Shown: positions 14,001 to 29,000 of the stretch, piece after piece
Layout of the letters: the number at the start of each line of letters is the position of its first letter
Position numbering within the stretch: the first letter of the stretch is position 1
From: Liolophura sinensis
Lineage: Eukaryota > Mollusca > Polyplacophora > Chitonida > Chitonidae
NCBI RefSeq assembly: GCF_032854445.1
Contig: NC_088301.1
Span: 250,001 to 310,000 of the forward strand
DNA: 60,000 nt
Direction of reading: 5' to 3'
Position numbers and translations under genes: made by a program
Notes under the pieces: model-generated
What the model was told of the DNA's origin: nothing
Database searches by the model: none
Seen by the model: the letters and a program-made list of their open reading frames with translations, nothing else

Positions 14001-17000
14001 CGTATGGACAACAGCTGCTCTACAGCGTGGTCACGCGCTTAACATTACACTCAGTATGGACAACAGCTGCTCTACAGCGTGGTCACGCACTTAACATTAC
14101 ACTCAGTATGGACAACAGCTGCTCTACAGCGTGGTCACGCGCTTAACATTACACTCAGTATGGACAACAGCTGCTCTACAGCGTGGTCACCCTCTTAACA
14201 TTACACTCAGTATGGACAACAGCTGCTCTACAGCGTGGTCAGGCACTTAACATTACAGTCAGTATGGACAACAGCTGCTCTACAGCGTGGTCACGCGCTT
14301 AACATTACAGTCAGTATGGACAACAGCTGCTCTACAGCGTGGTCACGCGCTTAACATTACAGTCAGTATGGACAACAGCTGCTCTACAGCGTGGTCACGC
14401 GCTTAACATTACACTCCGTATGGACAACAGCTGCTCTACAGCGTGGTCACGCGCTTAACATTACACTCAGTATGGACAACAGCTGCTCTACAGCGTGGTC
14501 ACGCGCTTAACATTACACTCCATATGGACAACAGCTGCTCTACAGCGTGGTCACCCTCTTAACATTACACTCAGTATGGACAACAGCTGCTCTACAGCGT
14601 GGTCACACGCTTAACATTACACTCAGTATGGACAACAGCTGCTCTACAGCGTGGTCACCCTCTTAACATTACACTCAGTATGGACAACAGCTGCTCTACA
14701 GCGTGGTCACGCGCTTAACATTACACTCAGTATGGACAACAGCTGCTCTACAGCGTGGTCACCCTCTTAACATTACACTCAGTATGGACAACAGCTGCTC
14801 TACAGCGTGGTCACGCACTTAACATTACACTCAGTATGGACAACAGCTGCTCTACAGTGTGGTCACGCACTTAACATTACACTCAGTATGGACAACAGCT
14901 GCTCTACAGCGTGGTCACGCGCTTAACATTACACTCAGTATGGACAACAGCTGCTCTACAGCGTGGTCACCCTCTTAACATTACACTCAGTATGGACAAC
15001 AGCTGCTCTACAGCGTGGTCACGCGCTTAACATTACACTCAGTATGGACAACAGCTGCTCTACAGCGTGGTCACCCTCTTAACATTACACTCAGTATGGA
15101 CAACAGCTGCTCTACAGCGTGGTCACCCTCTTAACATTACACTCAGTATGGACAACAGCTGCTCTACAGCGTGGTCACCCTCTTAACATTACACTCAGTA
15201 TGGACAACAGCTGCTCTACAGCGTGGTCACCCTCTTAACATTACACTCAGTATGGACAACAGCTGCTCTACAGTGTGGTCACGCACTTAACATTACACTC
15301 AGTATGGACAACAGCTGCTCTACAGCGTGGTCACCCTCTTAACATTACACTCAGTATGGACAACAGCTGCTCTACAGCGTGGTCACGCGCTTAACATTAC
15401 ACTCAGTATGGACAACAGCTGCTCTACAGTGTGGTCACGCACTTAACATTACACTCAGTATGGACAACAGCTGCTCTACAGTGTGGTCACGCACTTAACA
15501 TTACACTCAGTATGGACAACAGCTGCTCTACAGCGTGGTCACCCTCTTAACATTACACTCAGTATGGACAACAGCTGCTCTACAGTGTGGTCACGCACTT
15601 AACATTACACTCAGTATGGACAACAGCTGCTCTACAGCGTGGTCACGCGCTTAACATTACACTCAGTATGGACAACAGCTGCTCTACAGCGTGGTCACCC
15701 TCTTAACATTACACTCAGTATGGACAACAGCTGCTCTACAGCGTGGTCACGCGCTTAACATTACACTCAGTATGGACAACAGCTGCTCTACAGCGTGGTC
15801 ACCCTCTTAACATTACACTCAGTATGGACAACAGCTGCTCTACAGCGTGGTCACCCTCTTAACATTACACTCAGTATGGACAACAGCTGCTCTACAGCGT
15901 GGTCACCCTCTTAACATTACACTCAGTATGGACAACAGCTGCTCTACAGCGTGGTCACCCTCTTAACATTACACTCAGTATGGACAACAGCTGCTCTACA
16001 GCGTGGTCACGCACTTAACATTACACTCAGTATGGACAACAGCTGCTCTACAGCGTGGTCACCCTCTTAACATTACACTCAGTATGGACAACAGCTGCTC
16101 TACAGCGTGGTCACGCACTTAACATTACACTCAGTATGGACAACAGCTGCTCTACAGCGTGGTCACCCTCTTAACATTACACTCAGTATGGACAACAGCT
16201 GCTCTACAGCGTGGTCACCCTCTTAACATTACACTCAGTATGGACAACAGCTGCTCTACAGCGTGGTCACCCTCTTAACATTACACTCAGTATGGACAAC
16301 AGCTGCTCTACAGCGTGGTCACCCTCTTAACATTACACTCAGTATGGACAACAGCTGCTCTACAGCGTGGTCACGCACTTAACATTACACTCAGTATGGA
16401 CAACAGCTGCTCTACAGCGTGGTCACCCTCTTAACATTACACTCAGTATGGACAACAGCTGCTCTACAGCGTGGTCACCCTCTTAACATTACACTCAGTA
16501 TGGACAACAGCTGCTCTACAGCGTGGTCACGCACTTAACATTACACTCAGTATGGACAACAGCTGCTCTACAGCGTGGTCACCCTCTTAACATTACACTC
16601 AGTATGGACAACAGCTGCTCTACAGCGTGGTCACCCTCTTAACATTACACTCCGTATGGACAACAGCTGCTCTACAGCGTGGTCACGCGCTTAACATTAC
16701 ACTCAGTATGGACAACAGCTGCTCTACAGCGTGGTCACGCACTTAACATTACACTCAGTATGGACAACAGCTGCTCTACAGCGTGGTCACGCCCTTAACA
16801 TTACACTCAGTATGGACAACAGCTGCTCTACAGCGTGGTCACCCTCTTAACATTACACTCAGTATGGACAACAGCTGCTCTACAGCGTGGTCACGCACTT
16901 AACATTACACTCAGTATGGACAACAGCTGCTCTACAGCGTGGTCACCCTCTTAACATTACACTCAGTATGGACACCAGCTGCTCTACAGCGTGGTCACGC

Positions 17001-20000
17001 ACTTAACATTACACTCAGTATGGACAACAGCTGCTCTACAGCGTGGTCACCCTCTTAACATTACACTCAGTATGGACAACAGCTGCTCTACAGCGTGGTC
17101 ACCCTCTTAACATTACACTCAGTATGGACAACAGCTGCTCTACAGCGTGGTCACCCTCTTAACATTACACTCAGTATGGACAACAGCTGCTCTACAGCGT
17201 GGTCACGCACTTAACATTACACTCAGTATGGACAACAGCTGCTCTACAGCGTGGTCACCCTCTTAACATTACACTCAGTATGGACAACAGCTGCTCTACA
17301 GCGTGGTCACGCACTTAACATTACACTCAGTATGGACAACAGCTGCTCTACAGCGTGGTCACGCGCTTAACATTACACTCCGTATGGACAACAGCTGCTC
17401 TACAGCGTGGTCACGCCCTTAACATTACACTCCGTATGGACAACAGCTGCTCTACAGCGTGGTCACACACTTAACATTACACTCCGTATGGACAACAGCT
17501 GCTCTACAGCGTGGTCACACACTTAACATTACACTCAGTATGGACAACAGCTGCTCTACAGCGTGGTCACCCTCTTAACATTACACTCAGTATGGACATT
17601 CTGTAATTCATACAAACACAACCAGTATTGTGTTACTGACCACTGTCGTTGAGCCTGTCCTCTCCATCATCATCAGGCTGATCCAGGTGTCTGATCCCCC
17701 CACCCCGGGGACTGGCACTGGGTGAGTTGTCCATGGAGCGGTTACTACTGGCACTGTCTGTGTCAGAGCCGTGCAGTATACCCTGACCCCAGGCTCTCAG
17801 TGGGTTACCTGGGTTAGCAAGAAAAACAAGATGAGTTACAAGGAGATAGTTACATTCACGTATAACAAGAGTATGATAGATAGATGTTTATATTTTCAAC
17901 AGACCAAAAGAAATGCACCAGCCACAGGTGTCTCTAAACATTCCCAATGTAATCTGCTTCTCCTCTAACTGTTTGGTAAGACAAGAGCATATCACGAAAA
18001 AAAAACGACCTGCAATAATGGGATACAGGCAGAAGTCTGAAGTGTGATGTATTACGTCATTTCAGTGACATTGGACATTCCACTGCAGCGTCAAAAGCAC
18101 GACTTCACAACTGGTAGACCAAATATGTCACAATTGGCAGGCCAAATATGTCACAATTGACAGGCCAAACATGTCACAATTGGCAGGCCAAATATGTCAC
18201 AATTGGCAGGCCAAATATGTCACAATTGGCAGACCAAATATGTCACAATTGGCAGGCCAAATATGTCACAATTGGCAGGCCAAACATGTCACAATTGGCA
18301 GGCCAAATACGTCACAATTGGCAGGCCAAATACGTCCCCATGGGCAGACCAAATACGTCACGGTGAGCAGACCAAATACATCACGGTGGGCAGACCAAAT
18401 ATGTCACAGTGGGCAGACTGAATATGTCCCCGTGGGCAGACCAAATACGTCACGGTGGGCAGGCCAAATATGTCACAGTGGGCAGACCAAATGTGTCACA
18501 GTGGGCAAACCAAATACGTCACAGTGGGCAGACCAAATGTGTCATGGTGAACAAACCAAATACATCAAAGGGTAGACCAAATATGTCACAGGGTAGACCA
18601 AATTCGTCACAGTGGGCACTCCACATATCTTACAGTGGGCAGATCTAATATGTCACAGTAGGCAGACCAAATACACCCCCTTGGGCACACCAAATATGTC
18701 ACGGTGGGCAAACAAAATATGTCACAGCGGGTACACCAAATATGTCACGTTGGGTAGACCAAATACGTCATGGTTGGAAAACCAAATACGTCATGGTGCC
18801 AGACCACATATGTCACAGTGGGTAGACCAAATAGGTCACATTGGGCGGACCAAACACATCACAGAAGAAACTGCAGAATGCAACGTTCTGTGTTGAGAAA
18901 CAACAGATTTGTGGCGTGCAAGTCCTAATTCACACTAGCGCCACCTGTTGTGAGAGGAAAACCTTCCGGTACGCCAATCCTATGTGCAAGCACATTACCC
19001 CCTTATGTTCAAAAAAGAGGCACAACAAGCTATTTCAGAGATTTAAGACCCCCTGATAAATTTACACCTAAGTACGGTTAAGCTGATTGTTTTAACATGA
19101 TCAGAGGGGAATAATCACTGGAATACGTCTAATATCTGAAGTTCATCAGCAGTATTTATTTATTTACTTGATTGGCTCAAGAATATTTCACTTGGATGAC
19201 GTTAACCAGGATACATCTACATGCATACAACACCTGATAGAAGGAATTCTGTTCAGGAAATTATGTACTCTTGTCAGGTTTTAGCCCTCACTAAATTTCA
19301 ATCGATCTTAATTAAATTTATTTAGTAGTTTGTTTCACTGTTGCTGTTCAACACCCATATAACTGACTGAATGATGCAGACTAACTTAATAATGCAGAGA
19401 ATAATGCCTCCACTATTCAGACTGCATTACTTTGTCATACTTTGTAACTTTTTACTCTGACCATAAATGGCTTTGTGAAATCAGCCGGCCTTGTTTTGGT
19501 ATTGTACTCTGTTGGTATTCACCTCTCTGCTGTTTTCGTGGTGATGACTGAGGCGAACTCTCCTGCGAGGCCTGCTCTGAACCTCCTGAGCCATTAGACT
19601 GGTTACTCGGCTTTCTCTCACCCTGTTGCCTGTAATGATCAAAACCTTAAATAGTCAGCACCTCCCTAGGCTACATCCTTTAGCCATTTTATGTATATAC
19701 AGGCAAGATCAGATGAAATGTACCCAAGTGGTGATATTTATCTGACAAAATCCAAAGAGAACAGCTGAAACGACCTTGATACAAAAGACGTGACTCTGGC
19801 ACATAAATGTATTTGTAAGAAAATATCATGAAATGTCACAAATAACTCTCAGCTCAACATTAAAAAACTGTTAGTTAAAAAAAAACACCAGAAATATCCA
19901 GGAGACTGATGAGAAATCCTGAATGTAAACTACTGCAATTCTTCAACCTTTTTGTTTGTGTGCAAGATGTTTATTCTGAAGTATATCCCAAAAGCATTCT

Positions 20001-23000
20001 TCTGTATTGACTGATAAAATGATACTTTTTGTCATAGACAAAAATTAGTGTGTCAATCAATTAGTGTGTCAATCAATATCAGCTTAACACAGTAACCGTA
20101 CCTGTCCACTATATAGGGTTCAAAGGTGAAGAGTTCATTATGAACCCTCCTGGCAGACACAGGTAGCCTCCTGACAAACTCTGCATACTGACTGCCAGGC
20201 TCGTAGTCGTGGGACGTCTCGCACAGTGTCTGATACTGAAATACATCAAAGATTGAATTCATTTACCGCATTCGTATTTCCCACCCATGTCAACTTTACT
20301 ATTGCATGTACACGTATCACGTCTTATCCAGGTCCCTGCTGATCTGATTATGAAGTGATTGTGCCTTACCTGTACTGGGACAGGAGCACTGACAGCTATC
20401 TGTAACTGGAAGTAGTCCATCGTTACCTGAAACATCAAATACTAACGGTAAGAAATATTATGTAGCATCATTACATATAACATGACGCCTCAGCTCTTCA
20501 ATATTCCAAGCTGGACTATGTCTCACACTTTTTTTCCTTAGGATATTAAGGCTACTACGTATCACTGACTAATTTATTTAGAATTTCACAATTACTTCAC
20601 TTATACAACAATGACCATGTGGATGAAACCACTTCCCTTCCCCAAGTGCGTGACAAAGAGTAGACACAGAAGACAATGGCCAGCATTATGGCATGAGGAC
20701 ACCGAGGGCACAGGCCAGCATTATGGTATGAAGACACCCGAGGACAATGGCCAGCATTATGGCATGAGGACACCGAGGACAATAACCAGCAATATGGTAC
20801 GAGGACACAGAGGACAATGGCCAGCATTATGGGATGAGGACATCATGGACAATGGACAGCATTACTGTATGAGGACACCGAGGGCAATGGCCAGCATTAC
20901 GGTATGAGGACACTGAGGACAATGGCCAGCATTATGGCAAGAGGACACCAAGGGCAAATGCCAGCATTATTGTATTAGGACACCGAGGGCAATGGCCAGC
21001 ATTATGTCATGAGGACACCGAGGGCAATGGCCAGCATTATGGCATGAGGACACCGAGGATAATGGCCAGCATTACTGTATGAGGACACCAAGGGCAATGG
21101 CCAGCATTATGACATGACGACACCGAGGACAATGGCCAGCATTATTGTATTAGGACACCGAGGGCAATGGCCAGCATTGTGGAGGGCAATGGCCAGCATT
21201 ATGGCATGAGGACACCGAGGACAATGGCCAGCATTATTGTATGATGACACCGAGGGCAATGGCCAGCATTATGGCATAAGGACACCTAGGACAATGGCCA
21301 GCATTATGGTATGAGGACACAGACAAACCAGTTTTTCACCCACCTTCTTCATCATCTCATCTGACAGACTGATTTCCTCCTGTAACTTGGCCAACACTAC
21401 TTTCTGAATCAAAATATATGCCAAAACATTATTAATGATGGAAAATATCCAATACAACAAAATCACAATTATTCAATTCCTTTTTTTTTTAATACTGTTG
21501 ACTTGCTGAATGGTTACAAAGAAGAGCGTCAGTTCACATCCAATCTTCGGTGTTGCATGATCCAATTATCAAAATATCACACTGTTAAAACGATAATTTG
21601 TCTATATTTTATTTCTTGATCAATACATCATGGGAAGCATGGTGAGCATAGGCAAATACTGTTAGTCATAGAGTAACTGTAAATGCTACACTTGTGCTAT
21701 GCCATATGATTAATTCTGAAACAATAACAAAATTGTAATGGGAGCCTGTTCTTATAGCCCTTCCTCAAGATTTCATCTGTAAACCTGTCTCTCAGTCGGG
21801 CCTTACCTTGACCTTGGCCATTTCCTCCTGCCTGATGTTGGCTTCAGCAACGCAGGCTTTGTATGTAGTTTCTGCTTCAGCGGCCTGAAACACCAACAAC
21901 AACGGCCTTGTAGTGGGCAGAAATTGAAATGCACATATATCAGAACAGCAATATTAATACAAGTAAAATCCATTTATTATAGATAATAACAAATCTCTGT
22001 CACATATAATTGTAAATTTTTAGTTTCTTTGAAATATCTAATGTTGAACATGAACCATACTAAATTTCAGCCAATGCCAGCAACTGTAACTTATATTTAG
22101 TAGCAGAGTTACCAGAGTTTGCCTTAAGAGACAAACGAATGCAAAACTTCAGCTCAAAGTACTTAAACATTTACCTTTATATGGATTATAATGCATTAGG
22201 GATCTGAAGGTCATGAATTTTGCAATTTATAGGATTTCATGCACATTCAGGGCACTGACAATGGAACATAGCCCTTGTGTTATTGTGCCTTGCATGTATG
22301 CAAACCTTTAGCTCAATACAATCAGTAATTTTAGCTTTTATGAGATACCAACCCTGACATTTCCTTCAACACCGATTCCATGGATTGTGTAATTTAAGAT
22401 CATTACTTATGTCCGAGGTAAGGCAAACTAAAGAAAGCAAAATAGCACAGTTATTTATGTCCCCAGAAACCTGTAAACCCTGTGCCCTACCCTGTGAAGT
22501 GCGTCCTCCTCCAAGCGTTTGCGCTTGTCAATCTTGCTGAGCGCAGCACCCCCGCTCTGATTCAGCATCTCTGTCTCTGTCTTCAGGGAGAGCTCCTTAG
22601 CTTTCTCATACTCCTGGTGACGCTGGATGTACATGGACTTGGCCTTCCTCAAGTTTGTCACAGCATCGTGCTATCAAACATAGCAATCCAATTCTGTCAC
22701 AATGTTTTAATAATGGAAACTCATAACTGTGTCGCACAGTACAAATATGGACTTGAATTAATGGATGTACACATTTACACAGTTTACTTTACTTTTCCTG
22801 ATAAGGTTTATCTGTGGAGGAAATTACAATCAAACAGTCACAGGAAGCTAGCAGGGCAACCAACCAGCCAGCCAGGGAACCAGCAGGCCAACCAGCCAGG
22901 CAACCAGCCAGCCAGGGAACCAGCAGGCCAACCAGTCAGGCAAAACTGACTAAACTCCCATCAATTTCCTTTTTTCCTCAACAAGTTCATATTCATCAGA

Positions 23001-26000
23001 CGACGAGGTGGGGTGGGGGGCATGGTGGGGTTGTCCAAGCAACCTCATAGGTTAAGGGTCTGATTGTTGGATAGTACACACAGCCTCATAGGTTAAGGGT
23101 CTGACTGTTGGATAGTACACACAGCCTCATAGGTTAAGGGTCTGACTGTTGGATAGTACACACAGCCTCATAGGTTAGGGGTCCGACTGTTGGATAGTAC
23201 ACAAAACCTCATAGGTTAAGGGTCTGACTGTTGGATAGTACACACAGCCTCATAGGTTAAGGGTCCGACTGTTGGATGTACACACAGCCTCATAGGTTAG
23301 GGGTCCGACTGTTGGATAGTACACAAAACCTCATAGGTTAAGGGTCTGATTGTTGGATAGTACACACAACCTCATAGGTTAAGGGTCTGACTGTTGGATA
23401 GTACACACAGCCTCATAGGTTAATGGTCCGACTGTTGGATAGTACACACAACCTCATAGGTTTAGGGTCTGATTGTTGTATAGTACACACAACCTCATAG
23501 GTTACGGGTCTGATTATTGGAGGAAGCAGGTGCTTGAACTGCCTGATCTGGCTAGAGTACTGATACAATGGGTATAATCAGTCATTGTTGTGTAATCCAA
23601 AACTAAATACACAGAACAGAAATATGATGTGTGATTGACAAGCATAAAAAATAAATAGCACATAATATACAGTAAATAAATTACTAAAAATAAACAGCCC
23701 TGACAACTGAAAAACACTCAATTTTCAACTAATATGAAGCTACTAAGGTGGACACTGAAAAACATCTGACACTTAACTATATCCTCAAACATAAAATGCT
23801 AGACATCAGGACATAAATGTGACAACACATGCTGAAGTGTTAGTACCAATCTTACCTGTGTCCTTCAGATAGAATAATAAGTAGGAAACAGATTTTAAAA
23901 ATTCCTATACAACACCGACAACTATTAACTGATTCCATTTCGTCTTGATAATAAATTGCTTTCAGTAAATTCAGGAAGTTCATGTGTTTATCTTCAGATT
24001 AAATTAAGGAAGAATTGATGATAAATTGCTTTCAGTAAATTCAGGAAGTTAATGTGTTAATCTTCAAATTAAAATAAGGAAGAATTGATGATAAAAATTG
24101 ACATGGCAGATTTTAAACGGCGTCAAATTTATTTATTTGATTGGTGTTTTACGCCGTACTCAAGAATATTTCACTTATATGACGGTGTCAGCATTATGGT
24201 GGGAAGAAACTGGGCAGACCCCAGGGAAACCATCTGCAGGTTGCTACTTGGTTTCAAAGCTTGGTTTTTGATTATTAAGTCATCCTACATATTATACTAT
24301 ACAAAGACTCAATTCCCAGCTTCTCTGCTATGAATGAAGGCTGACCATTGTGACAATCAGGAAGCAACAGTCACCACAGAAGCACACACAGCTTACCATC
24401 TTCTTATTCTCCCTGTTCCACACTTCCTTTAAGATCTTCCTCACTTTGTCATGTTCAGCTCTACGTGCATTCATTGGCTGAAATATCAACAAATCACAGT
24501 CTCCAATACGAAGTACAATGTACAATCAAAAAAACAAAAATCCCATGAACAACATCTTTCCAAATTTCAACTTACTCAGCTACAATTTACAAACAGTTCT
24601 TGCACAAAGGTAATATTTTTTGCTCCTGAAAAATTCATGACTACATGTATATCGAGCATCCTTTCAAAAGCTCAGCCTCATTGTGGATTATTTGTAGATT
24701 GCACTGTGCTCTTCCACTAGGTGTATGTACCTGTAGATTCAACACTCATAGATATTTAATAGATATACCATCATTCGTTGACTTTTTCGACCAGCTGAGC
24801 ACCTTTTGTGGTCGGACTGCTCGAGGGAAATTTGACAAAATTGCGTCAGGGGCTGTAAAGAATCTGATCAGAGAAACTGAAAAGCGCATCATGGGTGGTT
24901 GATGGTTCAACGATAGACAATATAAGAAATCGGCACGTGCCGGCGATGTCCATGGATACACTCTCGCCATTGAAGGGGTGGCGTAGGCTTTAAGTGGTCA
25001 GCCTGAGTCACCACACAAGGCAAAAATGTAGGCCCCTTCGCTCAGGTGATTTCTCGAGCCACATTGTCCTTTGCGTACCATCATTTGTTCCCCAAGAGGT
25101 AAGGGACTTCCAATCTGTTTAATAGCCTAGTGAGACACTAAATTTCTACTCAGACCTTGGTCTTCCTCAATTATATGTGAGCCAATGCAACATGAGGAGA
25201 AATTAGTTGTCTGTTGTGGGTAATCCGATCGACCTGATATAATCAGTCTGACGCCAACGTTTTTTTCTTATCCTTTCAATTGGTTGAACCCAGTCTGTTT
25301 GCATTAAAACATGCATACATCTTCACACCTTACCAATAGAGTCTTTCATGATGTAACAATATCATGGTTTGTGTGGAAATTGGAGGAGGAGGGGTCAATC
25401 TAAAACTTACAGTTTATTCAAATATAAACAGCCAAGTTGTATTGATATGCAAATCACAACTTCGCCCTGCTCAGAGTATAGACTTTGAAATTCCAACATT
25501 GTTTGTAAGACCAGTCAATCACAGCAGAGACTTGATCCGACCACCTGTTGTTTTGTTAATTGTTTTGAATTCTACCCGCAGTAAATAGATCACATGTTAG
25601 TGTTGTGGATATATTTGTAATACACTTATACAATCACATGACTTGATGATGGCTTCACTGAAATGGCTTAGTAACAAAATCAAACCTACAAGTCCAAAAT
25701 AAAATCCACAGGCTCTTCACTAAGCATGATTTTGAGCTTCCGTCTGCCGGTCTAGATTTGGCAAGAGATTTCACAATTTGTGTTCGCTCTTTCCCCCCCC
25801 CCCCCACAAGGGGCAAGTCAATGAAAATAAGTTCATCTAATGTTGATGAATGGTCAATGTTAAATTCTGTAAGCTGTCAGGTACCTGTAAGACTTACGCA
25901 GTGACTAAGTTCCCCCAAAATGTGAGTAGGAATAGATTTACCCTTGCATTAACAGAATGTTTACAATTGTTACAACATGAAGCTGGTAATGAGCATCAAT

Positions 26001-29000
26001 TTCCACACATGTGAACACAATGTTCAATACGCACATGATGAGTTTGTGATCGCCATTTTCTGCCAGTTTGACAAAAGCATGCTTTGAGACCGCCTCGGCA
26101 TTTACAGGTTGTAATCAACTGTGGCTTGATACTTCATTTTAATTCATGGATAAAAAAAAAAAGGTGTTGTCTGGAATTCCGTTTCGACTGGACTACTTCC
26201 ATCTCGCCAGGCATGTCCACCACACTCCCGTGGCGATGTTTATCTAGCCATCGGTCAAGCAGAGAATCACCCTCCTCACCACTGCGGCACAGTTTTAATT
26301 TCAATCATTCAATGTCAAAATGACAAAGTGTCAAATTTCACAGTCTGGGACACAGCTGTGGCTTGACGCCAGCAGGTCGAAAAGGTCAATGACTATATAT
26401 TGATTATCACTGAACTTATTTATTTATTTTATTGGTGTTTTACGCCATACTCAAGAATATTTCACTTTTATACGACGGTGGCCACCATTATGGTGGGAGG
26501 AAACCAGGTAGAGCCTGGGGAAAACCCACAACCATCCGCAAGTTGCTGACAGACCTTCCCACGTACGGCTGAAGTGGAAGCTTCACTGAATTTTTGCGGA
26601 CAACTGGGTTTTATCCTTCTCCATTTAAAACTCCCAGCACTGCTAGCTTTCCAATCAAGGTCAAAAACCTTACATTGTCGTCTTCAAGATTTACACCATG
26701 CTGCAAACTTCCCTGAGCTGGCTCAATGGGGAGCACTAACCTCCACAAACTTCTGGCCATGGAGTAGAGTACATGTGGCTTGGCTGGTTGAGGCATACTC
26801 CAGATCCTGAGGAGGCAGAGGATCAAAGGCAATGTTACACAACCAATACATTACATCCATTTTAACATTTCTGGTCAAGATCCATACCTTAAAGGGATAC
26901 AGAATCAATTCTGATTGGCTGCTGTGAGAGATAGGCAAATCCAGGCTATGTCTTCCCTACGCTGAAGATTAGTGATGATACACTTATTTAAGCGTGACAA
27001 AGGCTGTAAGAATTAACCCAAAAATCCTTATCGCCACTGTCAGCCAATCAGGATCAATTCTGTATCCCTTCAACAAAGGAACAAATTACATCTGTAGCAG
27101 ATTTATCCACAAAGTTATCACTTCACTTTCTCACTTCAAAACACATTTATTTTAATTCAACATGGTAATTTACCAGCATAATCTACAGAACCCCTTTGAC
27201 ACGAGAACTTTCTGTTTTCAAAGGCCTCAAAATTGTGGAAGACAATGAATTTTTCTCTTGGGTGTGTCAGTTGTGCTCTTAAGTGCCACAAAAGGAAACT
27301 TTCTTGAACTTTGGCCTAAGTGAATTAAAACAAGGGTTGTTAACTACTGGTAGTACTTGGGTGTGATAAGTGGTAAGCATGCACACATACCTGTGACAAG
27401 GAGGTGCAGTAGACTGACTGGAGAGGCAGGAAGCCCTGTGGAAAGAAACACAGCATCCATAATACAAAACGCCACAAAATATAAAAGTACACAAAATGGA
27501 GTGAGACAATTAAACAAGACAGAGCCTGTGATAAACCAACCACTTCATCAGGTGCATGCTCCTGACAATACTTCTTGGTTTAATTAAGCTACGGCTCATT
27601 TGGCTAAAACTTGGCACCTGACATCTCGTGTCAACCGCTTGTGTGTTATCTATAACAAGAGTTCAGGTGAACACAACATATGCCCCAACAAATGCGTTTG
27701 TCTGAAATGTATAAAAGAATACCAGCAGCACTGTGGTGAATATAATCCGTGAGGGGATTTTCATCCCAAATGGACAAAGGTGTCCACCTCAAATCCAAAC
27801 CATATGCGGAAAACACTTGGAACAGTACTTGGAGAATAAATCATTTCTATTTATGTAATATACATAAGGAAGATATCTATCTGGTTATCATGACAGCCGC
27901 AAAAATGAACAAATGTGAGTCGTAACACATCTGTGTATCTCTGTATCCATCAAAAATTAAAACTTTATGTGGAAAACAGTTGGAGTTACTGTAAATGCCT
28001 TTTTATTCGCGGACATAAACTTTCGCAGATTTGGTAAGAAGACACATTAATAAAACATTCAAGCATTTAAGTAACAATTAATGTTATCATTTAACCTTGT
28101 TTGTACCTGTAAGATGTGAGAAAAATTCTATAAAATACTGTAACTTGATTAGACAAAGGAAGTCAATCCTCCTAAGCTTTTAATCTTTAAGCACTGTTAA
28201 TCTTAGTAAGACGAAGCCCTTTTTTGCTGTGTGAGCAAATATTTGCGTCACTCCGGGAGAGAATGAGGGATGAAATGTGATATACATAAATCCCACTGTT
28301 TAATTATCATGCATCAGAAGGTGAGTGAAACTTTGAGTGAACTGTGGCAGATTTGAGTAAATACCTCAGAAATCATCACTATCAAAATGTTTTGAAGTGC
28401 CAAAATGTTTTGAAGTGCCGAAACCTCTGAGTGATGTATCGGGCGCGTTAGAAAGGTGATCTGACTGGAAGGCAAGTACAGTCGATAAAAAAACAGGCTC
28501 TCTCATCATATGTATATCGTATCAAATGCACATGCCCAGTACAAATTATTGATTTGTATGTCTCTAACCGCGGCAATAAATAAACAACGTCGCATTGTGC
28601 TGATACTTAGACGGAGCTAAGCCTCCTTAAAAAAAAGCGAGATTAAATGATGATCAATTAAGCTGGATTTGTGAAAGCTGGAATACATTCTAATTAAGTA
28701 TTTCTAATTAGCGGTTTGAATAAGTATTAGAAATGTAGTGCTTGTTAACGTATTTATAACTGTAACGCATAATACATTAATTAATTATTTACATGGGTTT
28801 TATATTTGATGGCAATTATTTTCCCTGAAATGTGTTTGCCGCGAAATCTGCGAATAAAAATGCATTTACAGTATAGCCCGGACACAAGTTCATAACTATT
28901 TATATAGTGTACATTGGGAAATGGCAATCTGGTAACCATGACAACAGAAACTGACAAATGTGAGTCGCGACACATTGTCATCTGTGTATGTATCCACCAA

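Noticed and set aside
18148-18896. Overlapping plus-strand open frames
   Set aside because: Translations of the 23-bp repeat (SQLAGQICHNW...). Intronic.
22482-22949. 155-codon plus-strand open frame with Gln/Pro/Asn repeats
   Set aside because: Overlaps the F-BAR exon antisense and ends in a simple repeat. No similarity recognised.
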